A DNA stretch of 64,000 nucleotides from Mayfieldus profundus (GCA_038040325.1 JBBPIM010000006.1:26886-90885); one strand, 5' to 3'; shown: positions 26,718 through 34,902, numbered from the stretch's first letter. The notes: generated by a model from the sequence alone, not told the origin. Translations and numbers: made by a program.

Positions 26718-27661
26718 TCGTACACCTGCCGGTACTTACGCACGAAGCGAATCGCGATCGCATTGAAGATCAGGGTGAGGAAGAACAGCGTCGTGCCCGC
26801 CGCGAATATCGTCTGGTACTCCGTGCTGCCGGTCGGCAGGTCGCCCTTGCCGGTGGCGGCGATGAAGGCTGCGATCGTCTCGAACGGCTCCGTGGGATTG
26901 ATACCCGAATTCGGCTGCTGACCGGCGGCGATCAGCACGATCATCGTCTCGCCGATCGCGCGCGAGATGCCGAGCACGCAGGCGGCGACGATGCCCGACA
27001 GGGCTGCCGGGAAGACCACACGCGTTGAGACCTGGAGCTTGGAGGCGCCCATCCCGAAGGCGCCCTCGCGCAGACCCTGGGGCACCGCGGACATCGCGTC
27101 CTCGGAGATCGAGGCAATCGTCGGCAGGATCATGATCGCCATCACTATCGATGCGGCGAGGGCGTTGAAGATCTGCACGTCGAGGCCGAGGAAGGCCTGC
27201 AGGATCTCGGGGGTGACCAAGGTCAGGGCGAAGAACCCGAAGATGATCGTCGGCACCCCGACCAGGACCTCCAGCACCGGCTTGAAGACCCGGCGCACCC
27301 GAGGCGAGGCGTACTCGGAGAGGTAGATCGCTGAGCCAAGCCCGAGCGGTATCGCGAGCAGGCAGGCGATCCCCGTGATCAGGAAGGTGCCGTTGATCAA
27401 TTGCCAGATCCCATACTGCGACGGGCTGAACAGCGGCGCCCACTCTCCATCGAAAAGGAAGCGGTCGATGCCTACCTCGCCGAAGAAGGAGATGGTCTCG
27501 CGCAGCAGCGCCACCAGAATCCCGATTGTGGTCAGGACCGAGATCGCGGCGGCGCCGAACAGCCCCGCGCGGATCGCCTTCTCGCCCCAACGACGGCTGG
27601 TGGCGCCGAGGGACGGAGCCCCCGGCGCCACCGCGCCAACGCTTCTGGTTCCTGCTTCCAA
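26714..27661 (-). CDS. pstC: Phosphate ABC transporter permease PstC
   Basis: The 315-residue permease has six transmembrane segments, the EAA-loop motif VPQGLREGAFGMGASKLQVS and GISRAIGETMIVLIAAGQQP, characteristic of PstC. The N-terminus has a Gly/Ala-rich cytoplasmic tail of about 30 residues. It is 17 bases downstream of pstS. Confidence 0.95.
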   Translation of the reverse strand: MEAGTRSVGAVAPGAPSLGATSRRWGEKAIRAGLFGAAAISVLTTIGILVALLRETISFFGEVGIDRFLFDGEWAPLFSPSQYGIWQLINGTFLITGIACLLAIPLGLGSAIYLSEYASPRVRRVFKPVLEVLVGVPTIIFGFFALTLVTPEILQAFLGLDVQIFNALAASIVMAIMILPTIASISEDAMSAVPQGLREGAFGMGASKLQVSTRVVFPAALSGIVAACVLGISRAIGETMIVLIAAGQQPNSGINPTEPFETIAAFIAATGKGDLPTGSTEYQTIFAAGTTLFFLTLIFNAIAIRFVRKYRQVYE

Positions 27662-27678
27662 CGGAACCTAGCCGGCCC

Positions 27679-28647
27679 CTACCCTGCGACCTTGCCAAAT
27701 GTGGCATCCGCCTTGCTCGCCTGGCCCGAGGTCATCGGCACGAGCTGAGCTGTATCCGCGATCGTGTCGTAGTTGTCCAGGTAGTACTGGACGAACGCCT
27801 TGACCTCGGGCTTGCTCTTCAGCGCCTCACCGCTCGGGTAGATGAACAGCGGCCGGGAGAGCGGCTTGTACTCGCCCGACTGCACCGTCTCTACGCTCGG
27901 AGCGACACAGCCGCCACCACCGTCTACCGCGACCAGGTTCAGCTTGTCCGAGTTCTGCTCGTAGTAGGAGAACCCGAAGTACGCGAGCCCGTCCTTGTCG
28001 CCAGCGACACCCTCGACCAGGACATTGTCGTCCTCGGACGGCTGGTAATCGCTGCGGCTGGCGCCCTCCTCACCGTTGATCTCCTCGGTGAAGAAGTCGA
28101 ACGTGCCGGAGTCGGTCCCGGCGCCGTAGAGGCTCACCGATGCATCCGGCAGCGCCTGCCCGGTGTCCGGGTCCTTGCCGAGCTGGCTGTAGTTGTCGAC
28201 CTTCGAGCCCTTGTTCCAGAGCTGCTTCAGCTGCTCGGTGCTCAGGCACTTGATCTCGAGATCCGGATTGGTGACGACCGATAGACCGTCGTTTGCGACC
28301 TGGACCTCCTCGTAGGAGATCCCGTTCTTCCTGCAGATCGCGATCTCCTCGGGCTCGATCGGCCGCGAGGCGTCTGAAATGTCGGTCTCGCCGGCGCAGA
28401 ACTTCTCGAATCCGCCGCCCGTGCCGGACTCGCCGACCGTGATCTTGATGTCTGGGTTTTCCCCCTGGAAGCCTTCGGCTGCCGCCTGGGTCAGGGGGAA
28501 TACGGTGCTCGAGCCATCGATGTTGATCGTGCCCGAGAGGTTCCCGCCGCCGCCAGTGGTGTCGCCGCCACCATCGCCGCACGCGGCGACTCCGAGGACG
28601 AGCACAGCGGAGGAAGCGAGGACCATCAACCACTTTGAGGGACTCAC
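27679..28647 (-). CDS. pstS: Phosphate-binding lipoprotein PstS
   Basis: The 322-residue solute-binding protein starts with GTG at 28647, chosen because AAAGGAG lies five bases upstream; a longer frame to 28677 lacks this. The signal ends in LVLGVAAC, a lipobox. Phosphate-binding motifs are DGSSTVFPLTQAAAEGF, GESGTGGGFEKFCAGETDIS, DASRPI, and GTDSGTFDFF. It anchors to the membrane and delivers phosphate to PstCA. A PHO-box-like direct repeat lies 85-106 bases upstream. Confidence 0.96.
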   Translation of the reverse strand: MSPSKWLMVLASSAVLVLGVAACGDGGGDTTGGGGNLSGTINIDGSSTVFPLTQAAAEGFQGENPDIKITVGESGTGGGFEKFCAGETDISDASRPIEPEEIAICRKNGISYEEVQVANDGLSVVTNPDLEIKCLSTEQLKQLWNKGSKVDNYSQLGKDPDTGQALPDASVSLYGAGTDSGTFDFFTEEINGEEGASRSDYQPSEDDNVLVEGVAGDKDGLAYFGFSYYEQNSDKLNLVAVDGGGGCVAPSVETVQSGEYKPLSRPLFIYPSGEALKSKPEVKAFVQYYLDNYDTIADTAQLVPMTSGQASKADATFGKVAG

Positions 28648-28731
28648 GAATTCTCCTTTGTCGATCTTCCGAGTCATTCCGCGGCAGCCTCGCAGCGTGT
28701 GGGATGCACCTTGTTACGCGCCTGTAGCGGC

Positions 28732-28753
28732 GATGTAAAAAGGATGTAAACGT
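28732..28753 (-). promoter_or_regulatory. Candidate PHO box of pstS
   Basis: Two 11-base direct repeats on the plus strand (GATGTAAAAAG and GATGTAAACGT) read TTTACATC-type units on the coding strand. The 11-bp phasing and TTYACA core match those at 29123-29155 and 30317-30338. OmpR/PhoB-family regulators bind such repeats on one face of the helix. A TAACAA-like -10 lies about 15 bases downstream. Confidence 0.55.
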
Positions 28754-29082
28754 CAGGATTCGGGGGAGAAGCGGTAGCCGATCCCATTGTGCGTGTGGAT
28801 CAGCCTCAGCTCGGGCAGGGCGCTTCCCAGCTTCGCCCGCAACCTGCTCACGTATACGTCAAGCGAGCGATCCGAGCGCCGCGGCGCTCGGCCCCAGACC
28901 CCCTCGTAGAGCTCCTCGCGGCTCATGATCCGCTCCGCGTTGGAGGCCAGCTCGGTGAGGACCTGCAGCTCACGAACTGTGAGCCTGAGCGGGCGGCCGT
29001 CAACCAGCGCGGCGTGTTCGTCGGGACGGATCTCCAGCCGTCCCGCGCGGTAGCGCTGTGCCCGGTCTTGCTCTGCGCGCAT
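28753..29082 (-). CDS. Orphan OmpR/PhoB-type winged-helix DNA-binding protein without receiver domain
   Basis: This 109-residue protein consists almost only of a Trans_reg_C winged helix. It contains DGRPLRLTVRELQVLTELA, SREELYEGVWGRAPRRSDRS, LDVYVSRLRAKLG and the wing LIHTHNGIGYRF, which are hallmarks of PhoB-family effector domains. No phospho-acceptor domain precedes it; the upstream DNA codes for another small protein. ATG 29082 is preferred, with TTG 29091 possible. It sits directly upstream of pstS and behind a triple PHO-box-like repeat, so it may be a phosphorylation-independent modulator of the regulon. Confidence 0.8.
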   Translation of the reverse strand: MRAEQDRAQRYRAGRLEIRPDEHAALVDGRPLRLTVRELQVLTELASNAERIMSREELYEGVWGRAPRRSDRSLDVYVSRLRAKLGSALPELRLIHTHNGIGYRFSPES

Positions 29083-29118
29083 GCCCGCCAAGCTTCGACG
29101 GAGGCCGCCCGCAGGCGG

Positions 29119-29343
29119 TTACGCCGCTGTGAATTTGCGGTGAACGCGATGTGAAAACCGCGAGCCCCGGCGACGCGAACGCCGTTCGTAGGAAGCGCAG
29201 CGGCTGTGGGCGTACTTGCCCGACCAGGCCCGCACACTGCGATCGCCGGACTTGACCTGGCGACCGCAGACCGGGCATGTGCCGAGCGCCTCGGCACGGG
29301 TGCCGAGCTGGTCCATTGCCTGTCGTATCGCACGCTCGATCAT
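29119..29343 (-). CDS. Small zinc-finger protein
   Basis: The 74-residue basic protein has CPVCGRQVKSGDRSVRAW followed by KYAHSRCASYERR, a C-x2-C...H-x2-C treble-clef-like site, and an Arg-rich C-terminus. ATG 29343. Its 3' end overlaps the triple 11-bp repeat, so the stop region doubles as regulatory DNA for the downstream winged-helix gene. Nucleic-acid binding is plausible from charge and zinc site but not shown. Confidence 0.6.
   Translation of the reverse strand: MIERAIRQAMDQLGTRAEALGTCPVCGRQVKSGDRSVRAWSGKYAHSRCASYERRSRRRGSRFSHRVHRKFTAA
29123..29155 (-). promoter_or_regulatory. Triple PHO-box-like repeat upstream of the orphan winged-helix gene
   Basis: On the minus strand three exact 11-base units follow each other: TTCACATCGCG, TTCACCGCAAA, TTCACAGCGGC. 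They share TTCAC with strict 11-bp phasing. This is the pattern of actinobacterial PhoP sites (GTTCACC direct repeats). The array lies 41-73 bases before ATG 29082, inside the end of the zinc-finger gene. Confidence 0.65.
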
Positions 29344-29413
29344 GGGACCGAGCGTAGGAGTTACTCCTCAAGGCGGTGTATTCCTCCTGTGAAGTGCAGT
29401 TAAAGGCGGCGAC

Positions 29414-30220
29414 TCAGCCAGCCGAGGACATCTCGGAGTCCTGTTGCTCGGCCGCTGGCTCGGCCTCGTCGGTGGGTGCGGGCGGCAACGGCGCCTCCTG
29501 GGCCTCGGGCGCCTGCGGCTCGGGGTCGAAGCGGTAGCCGATGCCGAAGTGGGTGTGAATGTAGCGCCAGCCGGGGGAGCCCTTCTCGAGCTTCTGGCGA
29601 AGCTTGCGGACGAACACGTCGACCGAGCGGTCGCCGTGCGCCATCGCGTAGCCCCAGACACGCTGGTAGATCGATTCGCGCTCGAGCACGTTGCCCTTCG
29701 CCTCGGCGAGCAGCTGCAGCAGCTCGAACTCTCGTCGGGTGAGGTCGAGGCTCTGACCGCTGACGAAGGCCTGGAACTGGTCCGCGCGAATCTCCAGCTC
29801 CCCGACCACCATCGGCCCCACGTCGGTCTGGACCCGGCTGCGACGGCGGCGGCGCACCACTGCTTCGACCCGTGCGATCACCTCCTCGGGGTGGCATGGC
29901 TTGCTGACCCAATCGTCCGCCCCGAGCCGCAGCCCCCGCACCCGCTGGGCCACCGAGGACTTGCCGGTGCAGACGACCACCCCGAGGTCGGGCAGCATCC
30001 CGCAGATGCGCTCGAGGTAATCCCAGCCATCGGAGCCGAGCACGGAGAGGTCGAGGACGAGAGCGTTGAGCTTCATCGCCACCAGCTCGTCAGGCGGCAC
30101 AGGGGTGGACAGCACCCGGTGCTGCCAGCCCGCCGACTCGAGGCGCTTTGAGAGCACGGTCACGAAGCCGCTGTCGGTGTCGATCACGGCTAGCCTTGTT
30201 GTCTCTGGCTGTGTGGTCAT
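29414..30220 (-). CDS. PhoB/OmpR-family response regulator
   Basis: The 268-residue protein starts at ATG 30220 (MTTQPETTRLAVIDTDSG). The receiver has the phospho-acceptor Asp57 in ALVLDLSVLGSDGW, Thr in VVCTGKSS and Lys107 in ADDWVSKP. The winged helix includes LTRREFELLQLLAEAKG, ESIYQRVWGYAMAHGDRSVD and the wing YIHTHFGIGYRFDP. A disordered Pro/Glu-rich tail of about 35 residues follows. By position next to pst genes it is the best candidate for the phosphate regulator. No histidine kinase is adjacent. Confidence 0.9.
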   Translation of the reverse strand: MTTQPETTRLAVIDTDSGFVTVLSKRLESAGWQHRVLSTPVPPDELVAMKLNALVLDLSVLGSDGWDYLERICGMLPDLGVVVCTGKSSVAQRVRGLRLGADDWVSKPCHPEEVIARVEAVVRRRRRSRVQTDVGPMVVGELEIRADQFQAFVSGQSLDLTRREFELLQLLAEAKGNVLERESIYQRVWGYAMAHGDRSVDVFVRKLRQKLEKGSPGWRYIHTHFGIGYRFDPEPQAPEAQEAPLPPAPTDEAEPAAEQQDSEMSSAG

Positions 30221-30316
30221 GGGCGGCGCCGGGTTGGACGGACAGGGGCGCTGCTTGCTTGCATCGCGGCCGATTTTAGGGGGTGACCGCGGCGGCAACC
30301 CCGGCAAAAGCCCTGC

Positions 30317-30338
30317 GTTCACAGGTCGTTCACACGGA
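30317..30338 (+). promoter_or_regulatory. PHO-box-like repeat pointing away from the regulator gene
   Basis: Two 11-base units, GTTCACAGGTC and GTTCACACGGA, occur in tandem on the plus strand. Orientation is opposite to the response-regulator gene (whose start is 97 bases away on the minus strand) and toward a terminator at 30449-30486, with no plus-strand gene between. If repeat direction matters as at pstS, it would drive a short plus-strand RNA. It could also act on the regulator gene from the reverse side. Confidence 0.55.
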
Positions 30339-30349
30339 AGTTGGGAATT

Positions 30350-30486
30350 TCTCCCGCGAAGGCGATTTCCTGCTTCTCGGGATCTTCACCACTGCAGCCC
30401 GGCGGGTGGGGAGACTGCCATCACTCACGAGATTCCTCTCTCGTTGCACGCGGCCCATTCCCTGCCCCGGGCCGCGCGCTTTTTTT
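30350..30486 (+). ncRNA. Candidate Pho-regulated small RNA
   Basis: This is a prediction from parts. A PHO-box-like repeat (30317-30338) is followed about 10 bases later by a weak -10 (GGGAAT), then about 130 bases without a convincing reading frame. The end is a strong intrinsic terminator. Internal stems such as CGAGA-ttcctc-TCTCG (around 30428-30443) are visible. The 5' end is approximate. No known RNA family is recognised. Confidence 0.35.
30449..30486 (+). terminator. Rho-independent terminator on the plus strand
   Basis: CGCGGCCC (30449-30456) pairs with GGGCCGCG (30469-30476) across a 12-base loop, and seven Ts follow (30480-30486). This is one of very few classical terminators in the window. 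No annotated plus-strand gene ends here, which is the main reason to suspect a small RNA upstream. Confidence 0.7.
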
Positions 30487-30514
30487 GTAGGCGGACCGCA
30501 GCGCCGGGGGCGGC

Positions 30515-33076
30515 TCAGCGCACCTTGGCGAGCCGCAGATACCGCCGCAGCCGTTGCCGGCTGCCCGCCACCGAGCGCGATGCGACGGCGACGAAGCGCA
30601 CCCGGCCGGCCCGCACTCCGTAGACGAATTGCGTCCCGCCGCGACCCGTGCCGCCCTTCCACAGTCCGCCGCCGAGGGCCGCGGCTCGGCCACGCAGGCG
30701 TCCGGCAGCCTCGCCGCCTGCCACCCCGTTCGCCTCGTGCGTGTGCCCGGTGCTGACCACCAGGCCCACCTTGCCGCGCCTGGTGAACACAGCGACCACC
30801 TTGGCCTTGCGGTTCCTGCGGCCGCGGATGCAATAGCGCCAAGCGCGCGAACGCCGGATCGGCTGGCCGGCGCGCTTCAGCAGCCGCCTCGGCCCGTAGC
30901 CCAGATGGGCCTTGGAAAGGCCGCGGGGGGTGAAGTGCGCGTGCGCATAGCGGCAGCGCACCGGGGGGACACCAACCGCGCGCTCCCACGTCTGCAGGTA
31001 AGCCTCCGAGCCGCGGGCCATGTCCTTGACGATCCGCCTGCCGGCGATCATCCGCAGGTCCTCGATCCAGTCCGGGTACAGCCCGTAGTGCGCGACACCG
31101 TCGCTGTTGATGTCGAACACCCGCTGCCCGCTGGTCTGGCGCTGCAGGGTCACCCCGCCGTCGAATGACTTGAACGGGTAGCGGACCGGGTTCGGCGCGC
31201 CGCGCGGCCCGCCCTGCGCCCCAAAGCCGTTCATGTCGGCGCCGTAGCCGAAGCCGAAGAAGTAGCGGCGGCTCCGCTTCGGCCTGATGTCCCTCCAGGC
31301 CTCGACGAAGTCGTCGGAGGACCCTGCGTACGGGGCGACGAAGCCACCGCGCTTGTAGATGCGCGGGATCACGTCGGGTGTGCTCCAGCTGTGACTGGAG
31401 ACGACGCCGGAGTAGCGGGCGGCGTCTATCAGCGACATCACCTGCTTGCGCGCCAGCACCCCGAGGTGGTCGGGGTCGACGATCATCTTCTTCGCGATCA
31501 TGCGCCGGATCAGGTGCTCGCCGAGCGAGGTGAGGCCGCGCGTGTTGCACTGCGGCCCGGTCGGATAAACCGGGGCAAAGCCGGATGGCAGGAACGTCTC
31601 GAGGCCGCTGGAGACCAAATCGTCGTCGTTGTGGGTGTAAGTCCCGATCTGCTCCTTGTCGGATTCGTCCGGGGGGCCGTCGCAGGGCTGCAGCTGCCAG
31701 TACTTGCCGGTCTCGTACCTGTTGGCGCTGTTGACGGCCACGCCCGTACTGCCGTAGTCGCCGGCGACCCCGGCGAGCGCGTTGTCGAACTTGTTGATGA
31801 TCTCCATGTCGCGCACGCCGAGCCGGTAGACCTCGTCCAAGCCGTTGTTGATGCCGGCACGGTCACAGAGTGGCGCGTCGTTGTAGACCCGGCAGCCAAA
31901 CGGCTCGGAGACCTCGATGCCGAGCACCACGGCGAGCTTGCCGGAGTTGATCACGCGGCGGGCTTGGAAGGGATTGGTGACGATCCGGAACCAGCCCTTG
32001 CCGGGGCCTCCGTACTGGGCGTCGATGTAGTCCTCGAGGTCGTGGATGTCCTGCGCCTGCAGCCGCACCGATGTCATCTCGTCACAGGAGTTCCGCTTCA
32101 GGGGGTAGAGCTCGCAGAGGACCTTGTTCTCCACGAACAGGTTCACGAAGACGCGCTGGCCACCCCGCCAGGCCCGCTCCAGCCACTTGTAGTAGCTCTG
32201 CTCGTGGGTCAACGAGGCGTGGTGGGGCCAGTCCTTGAAAGTGGGCCAGCCGACCGGGTCGTGGCAGCGGGCCGGGTTGCCGTAGAGGACGTTCTCCAGC
32301 ACCGCGGCGCAGCCGTTCGGCTGGTGGTCGGCGCAGTCGACCAGCGCGTAGGGGGCGCCATAGCGATGCCAGGGACGCCCGCAATGGACGCTCCCGCCGA
32401 GGAACTCGAAGGCCATCATGTGCATGTGGGCGTCGACGAACCCGCGCGTCTCGCCGTAGCGGGGCTTGCGGCGCAGCGGCTTGCCGACGGCGTTCGTGTC
32501 GACCTCGGGGTAGACGGGACAACCCTCGGTGCGCTGGAAGGAGAACGCCGCGGAATCGCCTGCGCTCGCGGCATCAGCGAGGGTCAGCTCCCCGCCGCTT
32601 GCCACGGCGAGAGCCTTCCCGTCCTTCAGCGAGACGACCCTGAACGCGCCCGGGCCGGCATTGTCGACCCGCCAGTCGGCCGCCTCGCTGGCGCCTGGCG
32701 CGGACTCGACCGAGCTCTGCGGGCCGAGCGGCACGACGGGCGAGCCGACGGCGAGGAAGTCAGCCTGGCGACCGAAGAACAGGTAGCTGCCGAGGTCGGT
32801 GGCCTGCATCCGGAACGGCTCCGCCCCGCTCACGTTGCCGGCAGAGGCGGAATACCCGCCGGCCCCGTCCTTGGCGACGAAGCGGCCCAGCGACTGCGAG
32901 CGCAGGCCGTAGCACCCGCCCGCCAGCGCGTAGCGCGGACTTGCCTTCTTGGCGCTCGAGCGCTGGGTCTGCGCGACGGCCGGCACCACCGCGATCAGGG
33001 CCAGGGCGAGCGCCAGGGCCGCCCCAATCAATCCGTTGCGGCCATGCGTAGCCGCTGCCCCGAGCGCCATACGCAC
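30515..33076 (-). CDS. Secreted M19 dipeptidase-like metallohydrolase with N-terminal lectin-like region
   Basis: The 853-residue protein has a signal peptide (ALALALALIAVVPAVAQ, cleavage near residue 36). Residues about 45-200 look like a beta-trefoil or fascin/ricin-like module (CYGLRSQSLGRFVAKDG, FRVVSLKDGKALAVASGG). The catalytic part begins with GFVDAHMHMMAFEFLGG, a metal-binding H-x-H, and includes IVDPDHLGVLARKQV and SGVVSSHSWSTP, as in amidohydrolase/membrane-dipeptidase enzymes. About 15 cysteines suggest disulfides. The C-terminal 130 residues are basic and strand-rich. The substrate is unknown; family membership is by motif only. Confidence 0.7.
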   Translation of the reverse strand: MRMALGAAATHGRNGLIGAALALALALIAVVPAVAQTQRSSAKKASPRYALAGGCYGLRSQSLGRFVAKDGAGGYSASAGNVSGAEPFRMQATDLGSYLFFGRQADFLAVGSPVVPLGPQSSVESAPGASEAADWRVDNAGPGAFRVVSLKDGKALAVASGGELTLADAASAGDSAAFSFQRTEGCPVYPEVDTNAVGKPLRRKPRYGETRGFVDAHMHMMAFEFLGGSVHCGRPWHRYGAPYALVDCADHQPNGCAAVLENVLYGNPARCHDPVGWPTFKDWPHHASLTHEQSYYKWLERAWRGGQRVFVNLFVENKVLCELYPLKRNSCDEMTSVRLQAQDIHDLEDYIDAQYGGPGKGWFRIVTNPFQARRVINSGKLAVVLGIEVSEPFGCRVYNDAPLCDRAGINNGLDEVYRLGVRDMEIINKFDNALAGVAGDYGSTGVAVNSANRYETGKYWQLQPCDGPPDESDKEQIGTYTHNDDDLVSSGLETFLPSGFAPVYPTGPQCNTRGLTSLGEHLIRRMIAKKMIVDPDHLGVLARKQVMSLIDAARYSGVVSSHSWSTPDVIPRIYKRGGFVAPYAGSSDDFVEAWRDIRPKRSRRYFFGFGYGADMNGFGAQGGPRGAPNPVRYPFKSFDGGVTLQRQTSGQRVFDINSDGVAHYGLYPDWIEDLRMIAGRRIVKDMARGSEAYLQTWERAVGVPPVRCRYAHAHFTPRGLSKAHLGYGPRRLLKRAGQPIRRSRAWRYCIRGRRNRKAKVVAVFTRRGKVGLVVSTGHTHEANGVAGGEAAGRLRGRAAALGGGLWKGGTGRGGTQFVYGVRAGRVRFVAVASRSVAGSRQRLRRYLRLAKVR

Positions 33077-33112
33077 GGATCATATGAGCGCGGACGCCCT
33101 GGTGCGCCGGCT

Positions 33113-33988
33113 CTACCCGGTCGCCGCGAGGAACTCGAAGAGCAGCTCCGTGAACCGATCCGGCACCTGGATGTGGGGCGCGTGGCCGATTCCGTCCCAG
33201 CGGATGATCCTGGCCGCGGGAATCAGCTCGCGGAAGCGGTCCTCGTGGCTCTCCGGCATCCAATCGCGATCCTCGGAGCCGCGCAGGATCCAGACCGGGC
33301 AGGTGATCCGCGAGTAGCGATCGACGTCGGCGACCGGCTCTCGGGGGTCGCCGTGGCCGATCAGGTCGATGAAGCCGCGTGCCTGCTCTCGGGGACGGTC
33401 GATGGCGTGGCCCGCCTCGCGCTGCACCATCGCGTCGTCGACCTCGCGCTCGCCCGCGTACTCGCGCAGGGCCCGGCGGGCCTGCCACTCGACCACCCGC
33501 GGCGCCAGCGTCACCATCAGCCGTCGCGTCAGCCGGTGACGGGCGGCGCGCATCGCCGCCGGCGGCCGCGGCCGGCCGAGAGCAGTCGGCGCCGACAACA
33601 GCAGGCCCCTGACCCGCTGCGGCTGCTGCCAGGCGATCCGCAGCAGCGGCGACCCGCCCATCGAGTGGCCGATCCCGGCGAAGCTCTCGATCCCCAGCTC
33701 GTCGGCCAGCTCGAGCACCGTCTCGGTCTGGTCGGCGACGGTCAGCGGCCGCCGCTGCCCGCGCAGCTCGGTGTAGCCGTTGCCGAGCGTGTCCGGCGCG
33801 ACTCCCCTCACGCCGGGCGGCAGCTGCCCCAGAAACGGCTCCCAGGTGCGCGCCGAGCTGGTGATGCCGTGCAGGAACAGTGCGGCGGAGCGGTCGCCGG
33901 GCCGCTCGAAGACGCGGGCGCGGGCCGACGGAACCTCGACGAACCTCTCCTCGGGGGCGGCGTGCACCCCCGTCGCACTTGGCTCCAC
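33113..33988 (-). CDS. Alpha/beta hydrolase
   Basis: The 291-residue enzyme shows ALFLHGITSSARTWEPFL (HG oxyanion motif), the nucleophile elbow GIGHSMGGSPLL, the acid-region PVWILRGSEDRDWMPES and the catalytic His in WDGIGHAPHIQVPDRF. Single-domain hydrolases of this type act on esters, amides or C-C bonds, and specificity cannot be read from sequence. It lies 10 bases downstream of uppP and 36 bases upstream of the M19-like gene, probably in one operon. Confidence 0.88.
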   Translation of the reverse strand: MEPSATGVHAAPEERFVEVPSARARVFERPGDRSAALFLHGITSSARTWEPFLGQLPPGVRGVAPDTLGNGYTELRGQRRPLTVADQTETVLELADELGIESFAGIGHSMGGSPLLRIAWQQPQRVRGLLLSAPTALGRPRPPAAMRAARHRLTRRLMVTLAPRVVEWQARRALREYAGEREVDDAMVQREAGHAIDRPREQARGFIDLIGHGDPREPVADVDRYSRITCPVWILRGSEDRDWMPESHEDRFRELIPAARIIRWDGIGHAPHIQVPDRFTELLFEFLAATG

Positions 33989-33998
33989 GCCAGAGAGA

Positions 33999-34841
33999 CT
34001 AGAAGGTCGCGCTGCGCACGCCGGTGGCGATCAGCAGCAGGCAGCCGACCCCGACCATGAGCCTGTAGATCACGAAGGGCGTGTAGCTGTGGGTGCGGAC
34101 GAAGCGGAGCAGCCCGGCGATTGCAAGGAAGCCCGAGCCGGCCGAGGCGATCATGCCGACGATCATCGGCCCGGCCACTCCGTCGGGCAGCCCGTCGTGC
34201 ACGGCTTTGGCCGCGGAGAACACGGTCGCGCCGGCGACGACCGGGATCAGCATCAGGAACGAGGTGCGGGCGGCGCTGTCGCGATCCAGACCGAGGTAGC
34301 GACCGGCGGTGATCGTGATCCCCGAGCGGGAGGTCCCCGGCGCCAGCGCCACGGCCTGGGCCAGCCCGATGTATAGGCCGTCGCGAACCCGCAAGCGCTC
34401 GATCGAGCGACGCTGGGGGCGGGAATCCGCGTGAAGCAGAAGCAGCCCGAAGGCGATGAGCAGGACCGAGATCGACCATGGATTGCCCAGCTCGTCCTCG
34501 ATAACGCTCTCCCCGAGGCCCCCGAAAATCACCGCCGGGATGGTGCCCACCGCGATCGCGACCGCGATCCGCTGCTCGCTGCCGTCGATCGCCCGCGCCC
34601 GTACGGCGCGCACGAACGACGCGACGAGCCGCACCACGTCGGCACGAAAGTAGGCGACGGCCGCGACCAGGGTGCCGGCGTGCAGGGCGACGTCGAATGT
34701 CTTGTTGAAGTCCGGGTTGTCCAGCAGGAAGCGGTAGTCCTGCAGCCAGGGCACCAGGATCAGGTGGCCCGACGAGGAAATCGGCAGGAACTCGGTGAGC
34801 CCCTGCACGATCCCGAGAAGCAGCGCTTCCAGGGTGGACAT
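33999..34841 (-). CDS. uppP: Undecaprenyl-diphosphatase
   Basis: The 280-residue membrane enzyme has the BacA/UppP motifs LEALLLGIVQGLTEFLPISS (then SGH) at the N-terminus and LAPGTSRSGITITAGRYLGL around residue 165, with about eight hydrophobic segments. It dephosphorylates undecaprenyl diphosphate to recycle the cell-wall lipid carrier, acting at the outer face of the membrane. It is the first gene of the minus-strand operon and is divergent from the small membrane gene at 34903. Confidence 0.96.
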   Translation of the reverse strand: MSTLEALLLGIVQGLTEFLPISSSGHLILVPWLQDYRFLLDNPDFNKTFDVALHAGTLVAAVAYFRADVVRLVASFVRAVRARAIDGSEQRIAVAIAVGTIPAVIFGGLGESVIEDELGNPWSISVLLIAFGLLLLHADSRPQRRSIERLRVRDGLYIGLAQAVALAPGTSRSGITITAGRYLGLDRDSAARTSFLMLIPVVAGATVFSAAKAVHDGLPDGVAGPMIVGMIASAGSGFLAIAGLLRFVRTHSYTPFVIYRLMVGVGCLLLIATGVRSATF

Positions 34842-34889
34842 CCGCGGGATCGTAGAGACCGAACGCGAAATGCCGTGCGTGGCGTGCGT

Positions 34890-34902
34890 TAGAGTCCGCT
34901 AC
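34890..34902 (+). promoter_or_regulatory. Leaderless -10 element
   Basis: TAGAGT (34890-34895) is followed by seven bases and then the GTG start at 34903, the spacing expected when transcription begins at the start codon. The same TAGCAT-N7-GTG layout occurs at 41640-41653. Confidence 0.5.
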
